NCBI GenBank assembly: GCA_030671095.1
Contig: DAOVAK010000190.1
Span: 1-6,064, forward strand
DNA from: Deltaproteobacteria bacterium
Lineage (GTDB): Bacteria; Desulfobacterota; DSM-4660; Desulfatiglandales; HGW-15
Direction: 5' to 3'
DNA: 6,064 bases
Every line of letters starts with the position of its first letter. Position 1 is the first letter of the stretch. The position numbers and the translations under genes are program-made. The notes beneath the pieces were generated by a model that searched no databases, was not told the origin of the DNA, and saw nothing but the letters and a program-made list of their open reading frames with translations. Of this stretch, positions 6,026-6,064 are shown one piece after another.

Positions 6026-6053
6026 TGCACCTTATGCCCTGCGCCCTGTGCCC
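6026..6053. repeat. Heptamer array, TGYGCCC type, near the window end
   Basis: Four 7-bp units (TGCACCT, TATGCCC, TGCGCCC, TGTGCCC) lie head to tail and are followed by more C-rich sequence that reaches within a few bases of the edge. The array may continue beyond the window. Confidence 0.55.
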
Positions 6054-6064
6054 CCTTCACACGC

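Larger units (their letters stand above)
5724..6064. other. glyQ upstream region, repeat-rich, no gene seen
   Basis: This stretch of 341 bases up to the window edge contains the glyQ leader and promoter (to about 5807), then a GC-rich block with paired hairpins (about 5845-5950), a heptamer array (5956-5990), a short purine-rich spacer and a second heptamer array (6026-6053). A 67-codon minus-strand frame (5785-5988) is translated mostly from repeat sequence, with an Arg/Ser/Ala-rich product, and runs across the glyQ promoter; I do not regard it as a gene. No tRNA or other RNA gene was recognised. Confidence 0.6.

Overview
This window holds four conserved housekeeping genes and intergenic spacers that are unusually rich in short repeats. 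LpxC shows an outer membrane with lipid A, MltA shows a murein sacculus remodelled at the outer membrane, and the glycyl-tRNA synthetase is the two-subunit alpha2beta2 bacterial type. Together they point to a Gram-negative, diderm bacterium. The protein style, the gene mixture and the heptamer-rich spacers suggest a Desulfobacterota-like (former delta-proteobacterial) genome, but that placement is an inference from general resemblance and not a measured result.

Layout from left to right. At 54-983 on the minus strand lies lpxC (UDP-3-O-acyl-GlcNAc deacetylase), with a GTG start and a strong ribosome binding site. A 368-bp AT-rich divergent spacer (984-1351) follows, with two small inverted repeats, a plausible sigma70-type promoter reading right, and a cryptic 32-codon frame containing a CPFC motif. 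At 1352-2563 on the plus strand lies mltA, a lipoprotein lytic transglycosylase. The convergent spacer 2564-2660 carries octamer repeats (GGTTRAGT), inverted copies of them, and a central palindrome. The minus strand then carries glyS (2661-4739) and, upstream of it, glyQ (4851-5723), which form an operon in the order glyQ-glyS. The 111-bp gap between them is largely a degenerate heptamer array (TCAATCT) that runs into glyQ and supplies its stop codon. Upstream of glyQ are a candidate promoter with a perfect TTGACA box, a palindrome near the predicted transcription start, a GC-rich double hairpin and two further heptamer arrays (CNNAAGG and TGYGCCC types), reaching the window end.

The genes do not form one pathway. 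LpxC commits precursors to lipid A, MltA cuts peptidoglycan from the outer-membrane side, and GlyQ/GlyS charge tRNA-Gly. LpxC and MltA are both envelope functions and sit divergently around one control region.

I found no mobile element, CRISPR array, RNA gene, toxin-antitoxin or defence module, and I do not see a new multi-gene system. What is out of the ordinary is in the spacers: each of the three intergenic regions outside the lpxC-mltA gap has its own short tandem repeat family with a period of 7 or 8 bp, and one family has invaded the 3' end of an essential gene.
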